A DNA stretch of 64,000 nt. Origin: DATLCF01 sp035526505. GTDB taxonomy: Bacteria; Patescibacteriota; Saccharimonadia; Saccharimonadales; UBA4665. This document shows positions 32,829 through 41,782 of this stretch, piece after piece. A model generated the notes under the pieces. That model did not search any database. It worked only from the letters and a program-made list of their open reading frames with translations, and was not told the DNA's origin. The DNA is taken from contig DATLCF010000001.1 of the NCBI GenBank assembly GCA_035526505.1, positions 1 through 64,000 on the forward strand, written 5' to 3'. The translations under genes were made by a program, and so were the position numbers. The stretch's first letter is position 1; each line of letters begins with the position of its first letter.

Positions 32829-33884
32829 CTAATTGCACAAGGGATTGAGGGGAGAACTGCTGGCACCACCGGCCTGGGAATCAAAGTAGCCCCCGCCCGT
32901 TACAGCAAAACGCTTACAAACCGAATCGGTACTTTGAATGGCATAGTCGGATAGCGCATTTTGCGTATTACTACCCAAAGGCAGGCGCACTTGAATGCGG
33001 CGTAAAACATCCTGGGCCTTACCGGTAGAGTCCACAATCGCCTGGGCGTCGCGCAGTGCCACGTTGTTGCCCGTACCTATTTGCAAATTAGCACCGTTAT
33101 ATAACGAACTTATGCGCATGTAGTAGCTAGGGCCGCCTAAACCGCTATTGATATTCATAGCACATCCGGAATTAGTACAGCTAACCCCCACCAGCTTATT
33201 ATTGCCCGGACTATATGACATGGTTGAGCTACCACCACTTGCCTGCGGAACCAGGAATGAGGCCATGTCTGCACCTTGCATACCCGCCTGGGTAAGCGCG
33301 CCGCTGACAGGTACGAGATCGATACGCAGCACGCCATAGCCGCATGGCCAGTTAGCCCCGGTGTTGGGCGTAAACACGTTGGCTGTACCGCTAGGACAAC
33401 CAGCAGTTGGGGTAGCGGTATTTTTGGTAGTTTGCCAGTTAAGCGTAATACTGTTTATGCCTGTGCCATTTGCCGAAATAATGGGCACTACTATAGAGTT
33501 TGTACCTACCCCGTTGTAGCGCAGCGTAGTAGGTGTGGGGTCAACCGTAAGACAGCTGTAGGTTACATCGTGCGGTGCATCCAGGGTGGCGTTAAGCGAG
33601 GAATAGAATGAGCTTGTAGAAGTACAGTCGGGTTTAGCAGGAACGGTCACGGTCGCAGTTCTTATAAGCTCGGCAACATCGTTAACCCCTGCTTCGGCAG
33701 CATAAAACGCCTGGGTGCTCAGCTGGCGGTCTAATTGCTGACGTTGGTTGCGCCGGGAGATTTGGGCAAAACCTACCACAATCAGGCTAATGACAATCAT
33801 TAAGATCATGGTGACCATAATAGACACCATGCCGGCTTGCGACCGGCGAAGATTTGGCTGTTTTGTTTGACCTATGGTGCTCAT
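32829..33884 (-). CDS. PilX-like pilus assembly protein
   Basis: 351 aa with a short cytosolic start and a membrane helix at about 20-43 (MVSIMVTMILMIVISLIVVGFAQIS), followed by the PilX_N pattern RRNQRQQLDRQLSTQAFYAAEAGVNDV. The large extracellular part is Ser/Thr/Asn-rich with several Cys. PilX-type minor subunits prime assembly and promote cell contacts. It is last in the minor-pilin operon (35854 to 32829). No Phe+1/Glu+5 prepilin motif is evident. Confidence 0.8.
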   Translation of the reverse strand: MSTIGQTKQPNLRRSQAGMVSIMVTMILMIVISLIVVGFAQISRRNQRQQLDRQLSTQAFYAAEAGVNDVAELIRTATVTVPAKPDCTSTSSFYSSLNATLDAPHDVTYSCLTVDPTPTTLRYNGVGTNSIVVPIISANGTGINSITLNWQTTKNTATPTAGCPSGTANVFTPNTGANWPCGYGVLRIDLVPVSGALTQAGMQGADMASFLVPQASGGSSTMSYSPGNNKLVGVSCTNSGCAMNINSGLGGPSYYMRISSLYNGANLQIGTGNNVALRDAQAIVDSTGKAQDVLRRIQVRLPLGSNTQNALSDYAIQSTDSVCKRFAVTGGGYFDSQAGGASSSPLNPLCN

Positions 33885-33895
33885 GCTAATTGCCT

Positions 33896-34546
33896 CTATT
33901 GTACTCTTTTTACTACGACCGTGCTAAGCTCGGAAACCGAGCAAAATTGAGACCCCGCCCGTATCCCCCTGCAAGCAGCTGTGGTAGTTGTAGGGTTATT
34001 TAGTAAGTCATCGTCACCATACACCACGCGCACGGTTATACGATACCTATCTGTTCCCAGACCAGTAATACTAAAATCGGATAAACGCATATTGGGGCTA
34101 AGCAGTTCGCGACTACCAGCCATCAGGCTGCCAGATAAATCCTGCGCGCTACCGGGACAGCCAGAATAGTCATCAACCACAAAAGCATGATTGGTTTGGT
34201 TGAGCGTTGCGTTGGGCGTACCGTCCACCAGCTGTTTACCTAGCAGGTAGCTAAAACGGCGCCCGCCTATACAGTACCCCCTGGATGCTCCACTGTTGCC
34301 GGTCGCAACAACCGTGCCACCATTGAACTGCACGGCTTGCGAAATGGTATCTATAATAGTGCGCGACGTATTTTGGAGCGTGCTTTCGGTGACACCCTTA
34401 AAATACACCCGGGTAATTTGTATGATGCCGCTGGTTACAATAAGCAGCACCACGGCAAACACCGAGGTAGCAATCATCAGCTCAATGACGGTAAATCCGC
34501 GTTGCTGCGTCTGACTATTCCGGACTGGCAAAAATAACCGCTTCAT
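33896..34546 (-). CDS. Type IV minor prepilin, PilW-like
   Basis: 216 aa from MKRLFLPVRNSQTQQRGFTVIELM. Prepilin cleavage would be at G|FTVIE, followed by a hydrophobic helix. The globular part has paired Cys. The start lies 1 nt past the stop of the previous prepilin gene; the longer frame upstream is inside that gene. Part of a four-gene minor-pilin operon. Confidence 0.85.
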   Translation of the reverse strand: MKRLFLPVRNSQTQQRGFTVIELMIATSVFAVVLLIVTSGIIQITRVYFKGVTESTLQNTSRTIIDTISQAVQFNGGTVVATGNSGASRGYCIGGRRFSYLLGKQLVDGTPNATLNQTNHAFVVDDYSGCPGSAQDLSGSLMAGSRELLSPNMRLSDFSITGLGTDRYRITVRVVYGDDDLLNNPTTTTAACRGIRAGSQFCSVSELSTVVVKRVQ

Positions 34547-34547
34547 A

Positions 34548-34997
34548 CTATGGATGCACCCTATACACCAGTTGTAATTGGTCGGTTCCGCCACCTACCC
34601 TATTCCACTGATTCTTAGCCGTAAAGGTGTCACCGGTCACCGAGCGGGTAATAGACAGATTGTATGCTGGCTCCACTGTAGTGGCTACGCCATTATTATT
34701 CACCTTACAGGCAGCACTGGTGGATGTAACCGCAGTACCGGCACTGGATATACAAAAATCCCCGGTACTACCCACCGTAGGGTTGGTTATAATAACGCCC
34801 TTCAGTTGTTCTAGCTGACTTTCCGCCAACTTAAGTCCAGTGGCCCGTTCCTGCGAATCGCGCGTGGCAATAAGACTGCGGTTAGTGGTTACGTAGGCAC
34901 CGCCCAGAATAAGGGCAACCACGGCAATAGCAATCAGTACCTCTACCAGTGTGTCGCCTCGTTCTTTCAACTGCACCAAATGCGCTCTTACGAACAT
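34548..34997 (-). CDS. Type IV minor prepilin, PilV-like
   Basis: 149 aa. The processing site reads RG|DTLVEVLIAIAVVALILGG: Glu+5 is kept but the first mature residue is Asp instead of the usual Phe. A repeated feature of PilV-like proteins, ESQLEQLKG, follows the helix. It overlaps the preceding prepilin gene by 10 nt. Confidence 0.82.
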   Translation of the reverse strand: MFVRAHLVQLKERGDTLVEVLIAIAVVALILGGAYVTTNRSLIATRDSQERATGLKLAESQLEQLKGVIITNPTVGSTGDFCISSAGTAVTSTSAACKVNNNGVATTVEPAYNLSITRSVTGDTFTAKNQWNRVGGGTDQLQLVYRVHP

Positions 34998-35854
34998 GTT
35001 GTATTGTCCTTAATACTTAGCGTAACTGACAGTTGACGGTTGTTGCCACCAATAGTGATAAGCCCGGATTGCAGAGTGCCGCCGCTGGTAAAACATATCT
35101 GTACGCTACCGGCGGGGTTAACCGGACTTTTAGCCGGATCGTCTAATACCGTATTAATAGTATCGACCATAACTTCCTTGGGTTTCTTAAAGTCGGATAC
35201 TCCTACATCAAGATTAATCGGCACCAAGCCTACCTGCTGTGATCCGGAGGCAATTGCACCGGTACTGCCGTAGCTCGCCAGGCTACTTACAAACGCCACC
35301 GCACTAATGGGTCGGGACACGGCGCCATTTTTGTAGACCATGCTGTGCACCGTCAGGCCGCCTTCAAGTCTATCGCTGGCAAAAGCGTCGGGCACACTAT
35401 TAGTAGCACCCTTTGCCACTAATGTGACCTTAGCTTCGGCAAGGGTCGTGACATCTTTGCCAGTTGTTGTGTCTTTTTGCAGTCCTGCAATGGTGTATGT
35501 ATTGAATTGCTCCGGGTCAGTTGCGGCGCCACTGGGGGTTTGTACCCCAAACTGCATAGCTTTGCCCACAAAAATACACCCACCGTTTGCCCCCTGGGCG
35601 GTCGCACCACTGGTAAGGCTAGGGCCAGTAGTGAATGCCGTGCATGTAAAATTATTAGTATTCGGGTAAAAACCGGTGCCAATGTCGCTAATAGTCTGCT
35701 GGATTTTGGATTGAACTTGGCGGATGCCTTGGTCAAACTGGGCCTTATTTTGGCGGCCTGCAATAAGGAGCGCAGCGCTAATAAACAATGCGCCGGTCAC
35801 CGCCAGCACAATCAGTACCTCTGTAATGGTGAAACCCCGGGAGCCACCTTTCAT
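34988..35854 (-). CDS. Type IV prepilin-like protein
   Basis: 288 aa from MKGGSRGFTITEVLIVLAVTGALF: cleavage site G|FTITE plus a hydrophobic helix. The rest is a large Thr/Gly/Ser-rich extracellular domain with Cys residues near the end. I moved the start to the ATG at 35854 because TATACT lies 7 nt upstream, so transcription probably begins at the start codon. First gene of the minor-pilin operon. Confidence 0.82.
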   Translation of the reverse strand: MKGGSRGFTITEVLIVLAVTGALFISAALLIAGRQNKAQFDQGIRQVQSKIQQTISDIGTGFYPNTNNFTCTAFTTGPSLTSGATAQGANGGCIFVGKAMQFGVQTPSGAATDPEQFNTYTIAGLQKDTTTGKDVTTLAEAKVTLVAKGATNSVPDAFASDRLEGGLTVHSMVYKNGAVSRPISAVAFVSSLASYGSTGAIASGSQQVGLVPINLDVGVSDFKKPKEVMVDTINTVLDDPAKSPVNPAGSVQICFTSGGTLQSGLITIGGNNRQLSVTLSIKDNTTCS

Positions 35855-35896
35855 ATGCACAAGTATAGCATAAGCAGCTTGCCAAAATGGCACGAT

Positions 35897-36685
35897 TTAC
35901 ACAACAAGCAAGTGTGTATACCAATCAATCAAATCGGCACCAAACAGACGCACCACAACAAGACCAAAGATCAACAGCGGGCCAAACGGCAACGGGGTTG
36001 CACGATGTGCCTTGCCCTGCACCAAAAATGGCAGGGCCAGCACTGTGCCGGTCAGCGACGCGGCAAATAATAGCAGCAAACTTTCCAGTGGGCCACCAGC
36101 CAACAACCCCAGCACCACACCCAGTTTGACATCGCCGCCGCCAATCCAAGTACCCTTAGAAATCTGAAACAGCACATAAAATACCCCGCTAATAATTGCT
36201 GCCCCCGCAGCCGCTCCTAGCACATCCTGCCACCTGCCATTGTAAAACAACCAGAGCCCCAGCACCTGCACTGCTGCGAGTGCAATAAGAGGATATACCA
36301 CTTTATCCGGCAGCAAAAACCACCGCAGGTCATACACGGCCAACGCCACAAATCCCACCAAAAATACCAGCCACAGTACAAACTGGAACAGCCCAGCCCC
36401 ATGTAGTGGCTCCGGCCAAAAGGCGTACGATATGACAAATAGCAGCGGTGTTACCAATTCCACGAGTGGGCTGTCTTCTATTTTATGGTGGCAGTAGCGG
36501 CACTTGCCGCCCAGTGCCAGCCAGCTAAAGAATGGTACCAAATCCTTGCCCGCCAACTGGTGGTGGCAATGCGGGCATTCCGACCGCCCACGGACCCAAT
36601 CCTTGCCCTCGTGCACTCGCCAGACAAAAGCATTTACAAAGCTGCCGAACACCAGCCCTAGCACTATAAGCAATAGCACGATCAT
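35897..36685 (-). CDS. pilD: Type IV prepilin peptidase
   Basis: A 262-aa membrane aspartyl protease and methylase. The cytosolic loop has two CxxC pairs (CPHCHH, CRYCHH). Catalytic Asp residues are in AVYDLRWFLLPD and GGGDVKLGVVLGLLAGG. About seven to eight membrane helices. A weak -10 (TACGAT) lies 6 nt before the ATG. It cleaves the prepilins encoded on both sides. Confidence 0.93.
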   Translation of the reverse strand: MIVLLLIVLGLVFGSFVNAFVWRVHEGKDWVRGRSECPHCHHQLAGKDLVPFFSWLALGGKCRYCHHKIEDSPLVELVTPLLFVISYAFWPEPLHGAGLFQFVLWLVFLVGFVALAVYDLRWFLLPDKVVYPLIALAAVQVLGLWLFYNGRWQDVLGAAAGAAIISGVFYVLFQISKGTWIGGGDVKLGVVLGLLAGGPLESLLLLFAASLTGTVLALPFLVQGKAHRATPLPFGPLLIFGLVVVRLFGADLIDWYTHLLVV

Positions 36686-36743
36686 ACAGCTATCGTATCA
36701 TATGCCACAGGGTACGCGTAAATGCCGTACACTGAACGTGCAT

Positions 36744-36775
36744 AAAAAATAGGCTCCTTAAGGAGCCTATTTTTT
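36744..36775. terminator. Terminator after the major pilin gene
   Basis: A 32-nt perfect palindrome (AAAAAATAGGCTCCTT and its complement), usable in both directions. Confidence 0.8.
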
Positions 36776-36793
36776 ATTTTTTACTAAAACTGG

Positions 36794-37264
36794 TTATACG
36801 TCTTGGCAAATAGCGTTGGGGTTGCCGCTTGTTTCCACCATGTACTGCACAACCATTTGGCGTGAAGTTCCAGCCACGGCGGCACCATTTGTACCACATT
36901 TGGCACCCGTAACGATGCGTACTGTGCTAAGGTTGGTGCTACCTAAGGCGGCCTGAGCACCCGCTGCAACGCTCAGGTCTGTACTTGCGTACTCGGACAT
37001 TTTGCCAATTGAGTTGTTAAGCGTGGTAAGGTCTGCGGCTGAGTTGGTTGGCAGCGTGCCACCATTGTTAGACAGGAATTCGGTTGCTGCGCCGCCTACG
37101 CGTGCAACGTCGTTCTTGCGAGACGTGTTGCGTGAGTTACGTTGTAGGGCTGGGACAGCCAAGAAGACAATCAAAAGAATCAAACCAGCTATAGCCAGCA
37201 CAATCAGGACTTCGATGATTGTGAAGCCTTTTTCCTCTTTACGTTGTTTAAGTTTTGACAGCAT
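36794..37264 (-). CDS. pilA: Type IV prepilin, probable major pilin
   Basis: 156 aa. Short basic leader MLSKLKQRKEEKG, cleavage at G|FTIIEVLIVLAIAGLILLIVFLA, then a globular domain rich in Thr/Ala/Gly with two Cys (GAKC...AIC) near the C-terminus, as in pilin D-loops. It is a single-gene unit with its own promoter (TTGCTT-17-TATATT), a strong GGGGGG ribosome site and a strong terminator, which suggests high expression. That is why I call it the major subunit; not proven. Confidence 0.85.
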   Translation of the reverse strand: MLSKLKQRKEEKGFTIIEVLIVLAIAGLILLIVFLAVPALQRNSRNTSRKNDVARVGGAATEFLSNNGGTLPTNSAADLTTLNNSIGKMSEYASTDLSVAAGAQAALGSTNLSTVRIVTGAKCGTNGAAVAGTSRQMVVQYMVETSGNPNAICQDV

Positions 37265-37310
37265 CGTTGATGCCCCCCTTTGCTATCTGTTGTTTAATGG
37301 TTATGCTTAA

Positions 37311-37339
37311 AATATACGGACTGTTGTGTGAAAAAGCAA
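37311..37339 (-). promoter_or_regulatory. Promoter of the major pilin gene
   Basis: Minus strand TTGCTT (37334-37339), 17 bp, TATATT (37311-37316). The leader is about 40 nt. Confidence 0.65.
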
Positions 37340-37362
37340 GTTTTTTTAGTGCATGCCCTCCC

Positions 37363-38580
37363 TTATTGAATAAATGACTTCCCGGCTAAGCTGTAGATAG
37401 GCAGCAAAACGGCGGCAACAATAGTGAAAGCAACGACCCCCAATATAACCATCATGACTGGTTCAATAATAGTGGAAATAGTCTTTACCTGGTCGTCTAC
37501 CTCTTTTTCGTAATAGTCGGCGGTTTTGCCCAGCATTTGCTCCAGCGAGCCGGATTGTTCGCCGATTTTAATCATGTTAGGCACCAGTTGAAGAAAATGA
37601 GGATCTTTGGCTAGAGTTTCGGATAGAGCCTTACCCCCCTTTACTTTTTCGGTTGCCTTTTTAATAGAATCTTCGATATGTATGTTGTTGACGGCCTCGC
37701 CAGTAATATCAAGCATTTGAATGAGCGGCACACCACTTGCTACAAGCGTGGTGCCGGTGCGGGCAAAGCGCGCCATGTACATTTTCATAAACAATGGACC
37801 GATAAGCGGTGCTTTCATTTTGAATAGGTCAACACCGCGCCTGCCCCCTACTGTTCGCGCCCATCGCGAGCCAAAGAACACACCTAACACCAAGAGAATA
37901 ATAACCACCCACCAGTATTTAATAGTCAGGTCCGATACGCCCAGCAATATCTTGGTTACCAAGGGTAATGAAGCGCCAGGCAGGCCCTCGTACAAGACCT
38001 TTACCTGCGGCAACACTTTTACAACCATAAAGCCCACTACCCCGCCCATAACGAGCAGTACAATAATGGGGTATACCATCGCACCGCGAACCTTACTGAT
38101 AAGGTCGGCGTCTTTTTCTTGTTGGATGGCCAGGCGTTCGAGCGCTTTGTCGAGAGTACCAGAGGCTTCGCCGGCAGCCACCAGGCTGACGTATACGCGG
38201 TTGAAGGCTTCGGGGTGTCTGGCCATAGCCGCGGACAGGGCCGAGCCGGCTTCGACATCGGTAATAACGCTGTTGACGATTACTTTGAGCGGTTTGCTGG
38301 TGGTTTGGGTGCTGACAGTACGCAGGCTTTGCACGAGCGGCAGGCCGGCGTTGATAAGTGTGGCCAGCTGGCGCGAAAATAATACTTTGTCTTTAATTTT
38401 GACCCGCTTAAAGCGAGCCATTACGCCAGTGGCGGCCTTGTCGGCCAGCTTGATATCGGTTGGTACCAACCCTTCTTTGCGGACCAATTTTGCAGCGGCC
38501 TGTTCGTTTTCGGCCTGAACCTCGGCTTTAACGGTTTGGCCGGTGGCGGGGTCGCGCGCCGTGTAGCGAAAAGCAAGCAT
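37363..38580 (-). CDS. pilC: Pilus inner-membrane platform protein PilC
   Basis: 405 aa, GspF/PilC family, on which the pilus ATPases act. Two GspF domains: about 65-190 (FSRQLATLINAGLPLVQSLR, then MVYPIIVLLVMGGVVGFMVVKVLPQV) and about 270-395 (FARTGTTLVASGVPLIQML...EQSGSLEQMLGKTADYYEKEVD). Three membrane helices. It follows pilT closely in the pilM-N-O-B-T-C cluster. Confidence 0.95.
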   Translation of the reverse strand: MLAFRYTARDPATGQTVKAEVQAENEQAAAKLVRKEGLVPTDIKLADKAATGVMARFKRVKIKDKVLFSRQLATLINAGLPLVQSLRTVSTQTTSKPLKVIVNSVITDVEAGSALSAAMARHPEAFNRVYVSLVAAGEASGTLDKALERLAIQQEKDADLISKVRGAMVYPIIVLLVMGGVVGFMVVKVLPQVKVLYEGLPGASLPLVTKILLGVSDLTIKYWWVVIILLVLGVFFGSRWARTVGGRRGVDLFKMKAPLIGPLFMKMYMARFARTGTTLVASGVPLIQMLDITGEAVNNIHIEDSIKKATEKVKGGKALSETLAKDPHFLQLVPNMIKIGEQSGSLEQMLGKTADYYEKEVDDQVKTISTIIEPVMMVILGVVAFTIVAAVLLPIYSLAGKSFIQ

Positions 38581-38589
38581 GTGTTTTGC

Positions 38590-39657
38590 CTAGCCCCTCA
38601 TTAACCTATCTAGCTCGTCGACATCCACAGCATAGTTGCGGGCATCGTCGTAGCTGATAGTACCGTTATGCACCAGGCCCACCAGGGTTTTGTCCATAGA
38701 TTGCATACCGAATTCGGAACCGGTTTGGATAACCGCCTCTAACTGATGGGTTTTGCCCTCGCGGATAATGTTGCGTACGGCAGGGGTGGCTACCAAAATT
38801 TCGGCTGCGGCCATGCGTCCGCCGCCAAGGCCAGGAATAAGGCGCTGCGATACAATAGCCATAAGGATATTGGAGAGCTGTGAGCGGATTTGGGGCTGCT
38901 GGTGCGGTGGAAACACGTCTACCATACGGTCGATACTTTGCGAGGCGCTGTTGGTGTGCAGGGTGGCAAATACCAGGTGGCCGGTTTCGGCAATGGTGAT
39001 GGCACTGGCAATAGTCTCTAGATCGCGCATTTCGCCAATAAGCACCACATCCGGGTCTTCGCGCAAGCTTGAGCGCAAGGCTGCGCTGAACGAGTAAGTA
39101 TCGTAGTGCACTTCGCGCTGTACGATAACCGAGCGCTTGGAACGGTGGGTATATTCGATAGGGTCTTCAATGGTAATGATATGTTCGGGGCGCTCCATGT
39201 TAATTTTATGGATCATAGCAGCTAGTGTAGTGGACTTGCCCGACCCAGTGGGGCCGGTTACCAGTACCAGGCCGCGCGGATAGTCGGCAAATTTATTAAC
39301 AATGGGCGGCAGGCCCAGCTGCTCGATAGTAAGGATTTCGTTGGGGATAAGGCGCAGCGCGGCAGCCAGGTTACCCCGTTCGTGAAAGGCATTAACGCGG
39401 AAACGACCCATATCGCCAAAAGCAAAGCTGAAGTCGAATTCTTTGTCTTTGAGCAGGATTTGTTTTTGGTCTTCGTCCAGAATAGCAAAGATAAGGGTTT
39501 CGACTGCTTCGTCGGTAAGGATGTCGGCGCCGGATACGGCCACCAGCTTGCCATCCACACGTAGCATGGGCGGCAGGCCCACTTGCAAATGAAGGTCAGA
39601 CGCCTTCTTTTTGACGACTTCTTCGAGGAGTACTTCTATTCTGACTTGGCCCTGCAT
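38590..39657 (-). CDS. pilT: Pilus retraction ATPase PilT
   Basis: 355 aa hexameric ATPase that depolymerises pili, driving twitching and DNA uptake. Walker A GPTGSGKSTT at about residue 130, Asp box TIEDPIEYTH, Walker B VVLIGEMRD, His box FATLHTNSA, and the retraction-specific VRNIIREGKTHQ near 290. It starts 23 nt after pilB. Confidence 0.96.
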   Translation of the reverse strand: MQGQVRIEVLLEEVVKKKASDLHLQVGLPPMLRVDGKLVAVSGADILTDEAVETLIFAILDEDQKQILLKDKEFDFSFAFGDMGRFRVNAFHERGNLAAALRLIPNEILTIEQLGLPPIVNKFADYPRGLVLVTGPTGSGKSTTLAAMIHKINMERPEHIITIEDPIEYTHRSKRSVIVQREVHYDTYSFSAALRSSLREDPDVVLIGEMRDLETIASAITIAETGHLVFATLHTNSASQSIDRMVDVFPPHQQPQIRSQLSNILMAIVSQRLIPGLGGGRMAAAEILVATPAVRNIIREGKTHQLEAVIQTGSEFGMQSMDKTLVGLVHNGTISYDDARNYAVDVDELDRLMRG

Positions 39658-39680
39658 GTTCCACCTTTTCCTATATATTT

Positions 39681-41507
39681 CTATGCGTTATCACTGCTGG
39701 CTACCCGGTTAATTTCGGTGAGGGTTGTGTGCCCCGCCAAGGCTTTGAGATATCCGTCCTCGCGCATGGTAACCATGCCTTGCGCCACGGCGACCTTTTG
39801 AATTTCGGCGGAAGTAGCCCGTTTAAGGATAAGGCTTTGGATCTCTTCGGTGATGTTAAACACCTCGTAGACCCCCATCCGCCCCTTGTAACCGTTGGGC
39901 GTCGCAGGACTATCTTTGCCCTTGGTTAAAGTATAAGCATTTTGCCCTGCCAGTGGCAAGGTTTCGTAGCCCAGATCTTTGGCAAATTTTTCGACTTCTT
40001 CTTTGGTTTTAGGCAATAGGTGGCCAACCGTAGCCTTGATAGCTTCGGTTTCTACCTTGTCAGAGGTATAGGTTTCTTTTTCGTGGCCGATACGGCGTAC
40101 CAGGCGTTGGCCAATCACAGTACGCACCGTGCTGGCAATAAGGAACGGCTCGATACCCATGTCCAGCAAACGCGGCAGAATGCCGGCAGCACTGTTGGTG
40201 TGCAGCGTGCTGAATACTAAGTGGCCGGTCAGCGAGGCCTGCACCGCTAGTTCAGCAGTCTCTTTGTCACGGATTTCCCCCACCATAACCACGTCCGGGT
40301 CCTGGCGCAAAATGGAGCGTAGGCCATTGGCAAATGTTAGGCCCACATCGGCATTTACCTGAATTTGGTTAATGCCGTCCATTTTATATTCGACCGGGTC
40401 TTCCAGGGTAACAATATTGATGGCATCGCTTTTGACCTCTTGCAGCAAAGCATACAGCGAGGTTGATTTACCAGAACCGGTGGGCCCACTGGTAAGGATC
40501 ATGCCGCTGGTACCCTTAATACCGTCCTGAATGGTACGAAAGGCGCGGCCAAAGTAGCCCATGTCTTGCAGTTTTAGGCTGGTGCCGGTTTTATCGAGCA
40601 ACCGGATAACTACTTGTTCGCCCCATACTACCGGGCTAATGGCAATGCGCAGGTCGATGTCGCGGCCGGCAGCCTGGATGCTGAACTCGCCATCTTGCGG
40701 AATACGGTGTTCGTCAATCTTAAGGTTGGCCAAAATTTTGATGCGTGATACCAGGGGCGGTTCAGTACTTTTGGGTAAACGCAAAATTTCGCGCAAGATG
40801 CCGTCCACGCGGCAGCGGATTTTAAGCGCATCAGGCAACGGTTCGATGTGCACATCGCTGGCGCCGTTTTTGGCAGCAAATTCCAAAATGGTAGACAGCG
40901 CTTTGCTGATGGGCGAATCCTGCACAATGGTACGGAAGTTTTTGTTATTGGGCGCGTTGTCGCCCGGAGCAGCCTGCGCCTGGTCGCCCGACCGAGGAAT
41001 AACTGGCTCCTCAACAGTTTGATTGCCAATGCCGCTAATTTCGCCTGCTACTTGCTTGGAAATATTGGCCTGATACTGGTGTAATACTTGGCGAATGCCG
41101 GATTCGCTGGCGGCATACACCTTTAGCGGCCGGCCGATTTTGTTGCTTAAAAAGTCCACCGCTTGCACGTTGTCGGCATCCAGCATGGCCACTACCAGCC
41201 GATTTTGCATTTCGCCCAAGGGCACCGCCATGTAGCGCTCGGCTATATCCTGTGGCAGCAGATCTAACACGTCTGACTCAATGCGGGCTTGGGCCAAATT
41301 GACATACGGCACCTTAGTAGCCTGGGCAATGGCCTTGGTGAGCGCTTCGTCCGATACCTTGCCCTCACCTACCAATACGCTTAGAAACGGCTGGCTGTCT
41401 TTTTCGGCTTTGTCTTTTAGCTCGGCCAAATGGTCGGCCGTAATCACTCCATTTTTAATCAGTGTTTCTTCGACTTGCTTTTGGGCTGCGGTGGAAAGGA
41501 CACTCAT
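39681..41507 (-). CDS. pilB: Pilus extension ATPase PilB
   Basis: 608 aa. The N-terminal MshEN domain (about 10-150) commonly binds c-di-GMP. The ATPase core has GPTGSGKSTSLYALL, LEDPVEYKMDGI, VMVGEIRDKETAELA and STLHTN. It ends GYKGRMGVYEVFNITEEI. The usual four-cysteine zinc cluster near the C-terminus is absent: after QRLVRRIG there are no Cys, and about 60 residues of other sequence follow. Part of the pilM-N-O-B-T-C cluster. Confidence 0.95.
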   Translation of the reverse strand: MSVLSTAAQKQVEETLIKNGVITADHLAELKDKAEKDSQPFLSVLVGEGKVSDEALTKAIAQATKVPYVNLAQARIESDVLDLLPQDIAERYMAVPLGEMQNRLVVAMLDADNVQAVDFLSNKIGRPLKVYAASESGIRQVLHQYQANISKQVAGEISGIGNQTVEEPVIPRSGDQAQAAPGDNAPNNKNFRTIVQDSPISKALSTILEFAAKNGASDVHIEPLPDALKIRCRVDGILREILRLPKSTEPPLVSRIKILANLKIDEHRIPQDGEFSIQAAGRDIDLRIAISPVVWGEQVVIRLLDKTGTSLKLQDMGYFGRAFRTIQDGIKGTSGMILTSGPTGSGKSTSLYALLQEVKSDAINIVTLEDPVEYKMDGINQIQVNADVGLTFANGLRSILRQDPDVVMVGEIRDKETAELAVQASLTGHLVFSTLHTNSAAGILPRLLDMGIEPFLIASTVRTVIGQRLVRRIGHEKETYTSDKVETEAIKATVGHLLPKTKEEVEKFAKDLGYETLPLAGQNAYTLTKGKDSPATPNGYKGRMGVYEVFNITEEIQSLILKRATSAEIQKVAVAQGMVTMREDGYLKALAGHTTLTEINRVASSDNA

Positions 41508-41530
41508 ATAGCGCTACCTACCTCTTAGGG

Positions 41531-41782
41531 CTATTGTGTCGCGCCATTGAAAGGATTAGGGTTAGTGCTATCGCCAATTTTAATAAGTTGCGTGGGATCG
41601 ATGGCATTTTTGTTGAAGTATTTGGCATCGGGGTCTGGAAAATCGGCAGATATGGCATCGACCACTTCCACCTGCTGCTGGCGGTTTTTAGGCGGCGCAA
41701 ACACCAGGCGCGATACCACCAGCGATACTATGCCACTGGCAAATACGATAACAATAATAAGGGCTATGTCTTTTTGTTTCAT
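41531..41782 (-). CDS. Small single-pass membrane protein of the pilus operon
   Basis: 83 aa with one N-terminal membrane helix (about 6-28) and a Pro/Asp/Asn-rich extracytoplasmic tail. It lies between pilO and pilB and overlaps pilO by 4 nt. It occupies the place where other bacteria have pilP, but it lacks a recognisable PilP fold and there is no PilQ to bind. Function inferred only from position. Confidence 0.7.
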   Translation of the reverse strand: MKQKDIALIIVIVFASGIVSLVVSRLVFAPPKNRQQQVEVVDAISADFPDPDAKYFNKNAIDPTQLIKIGDSTNPNPFNGATQ

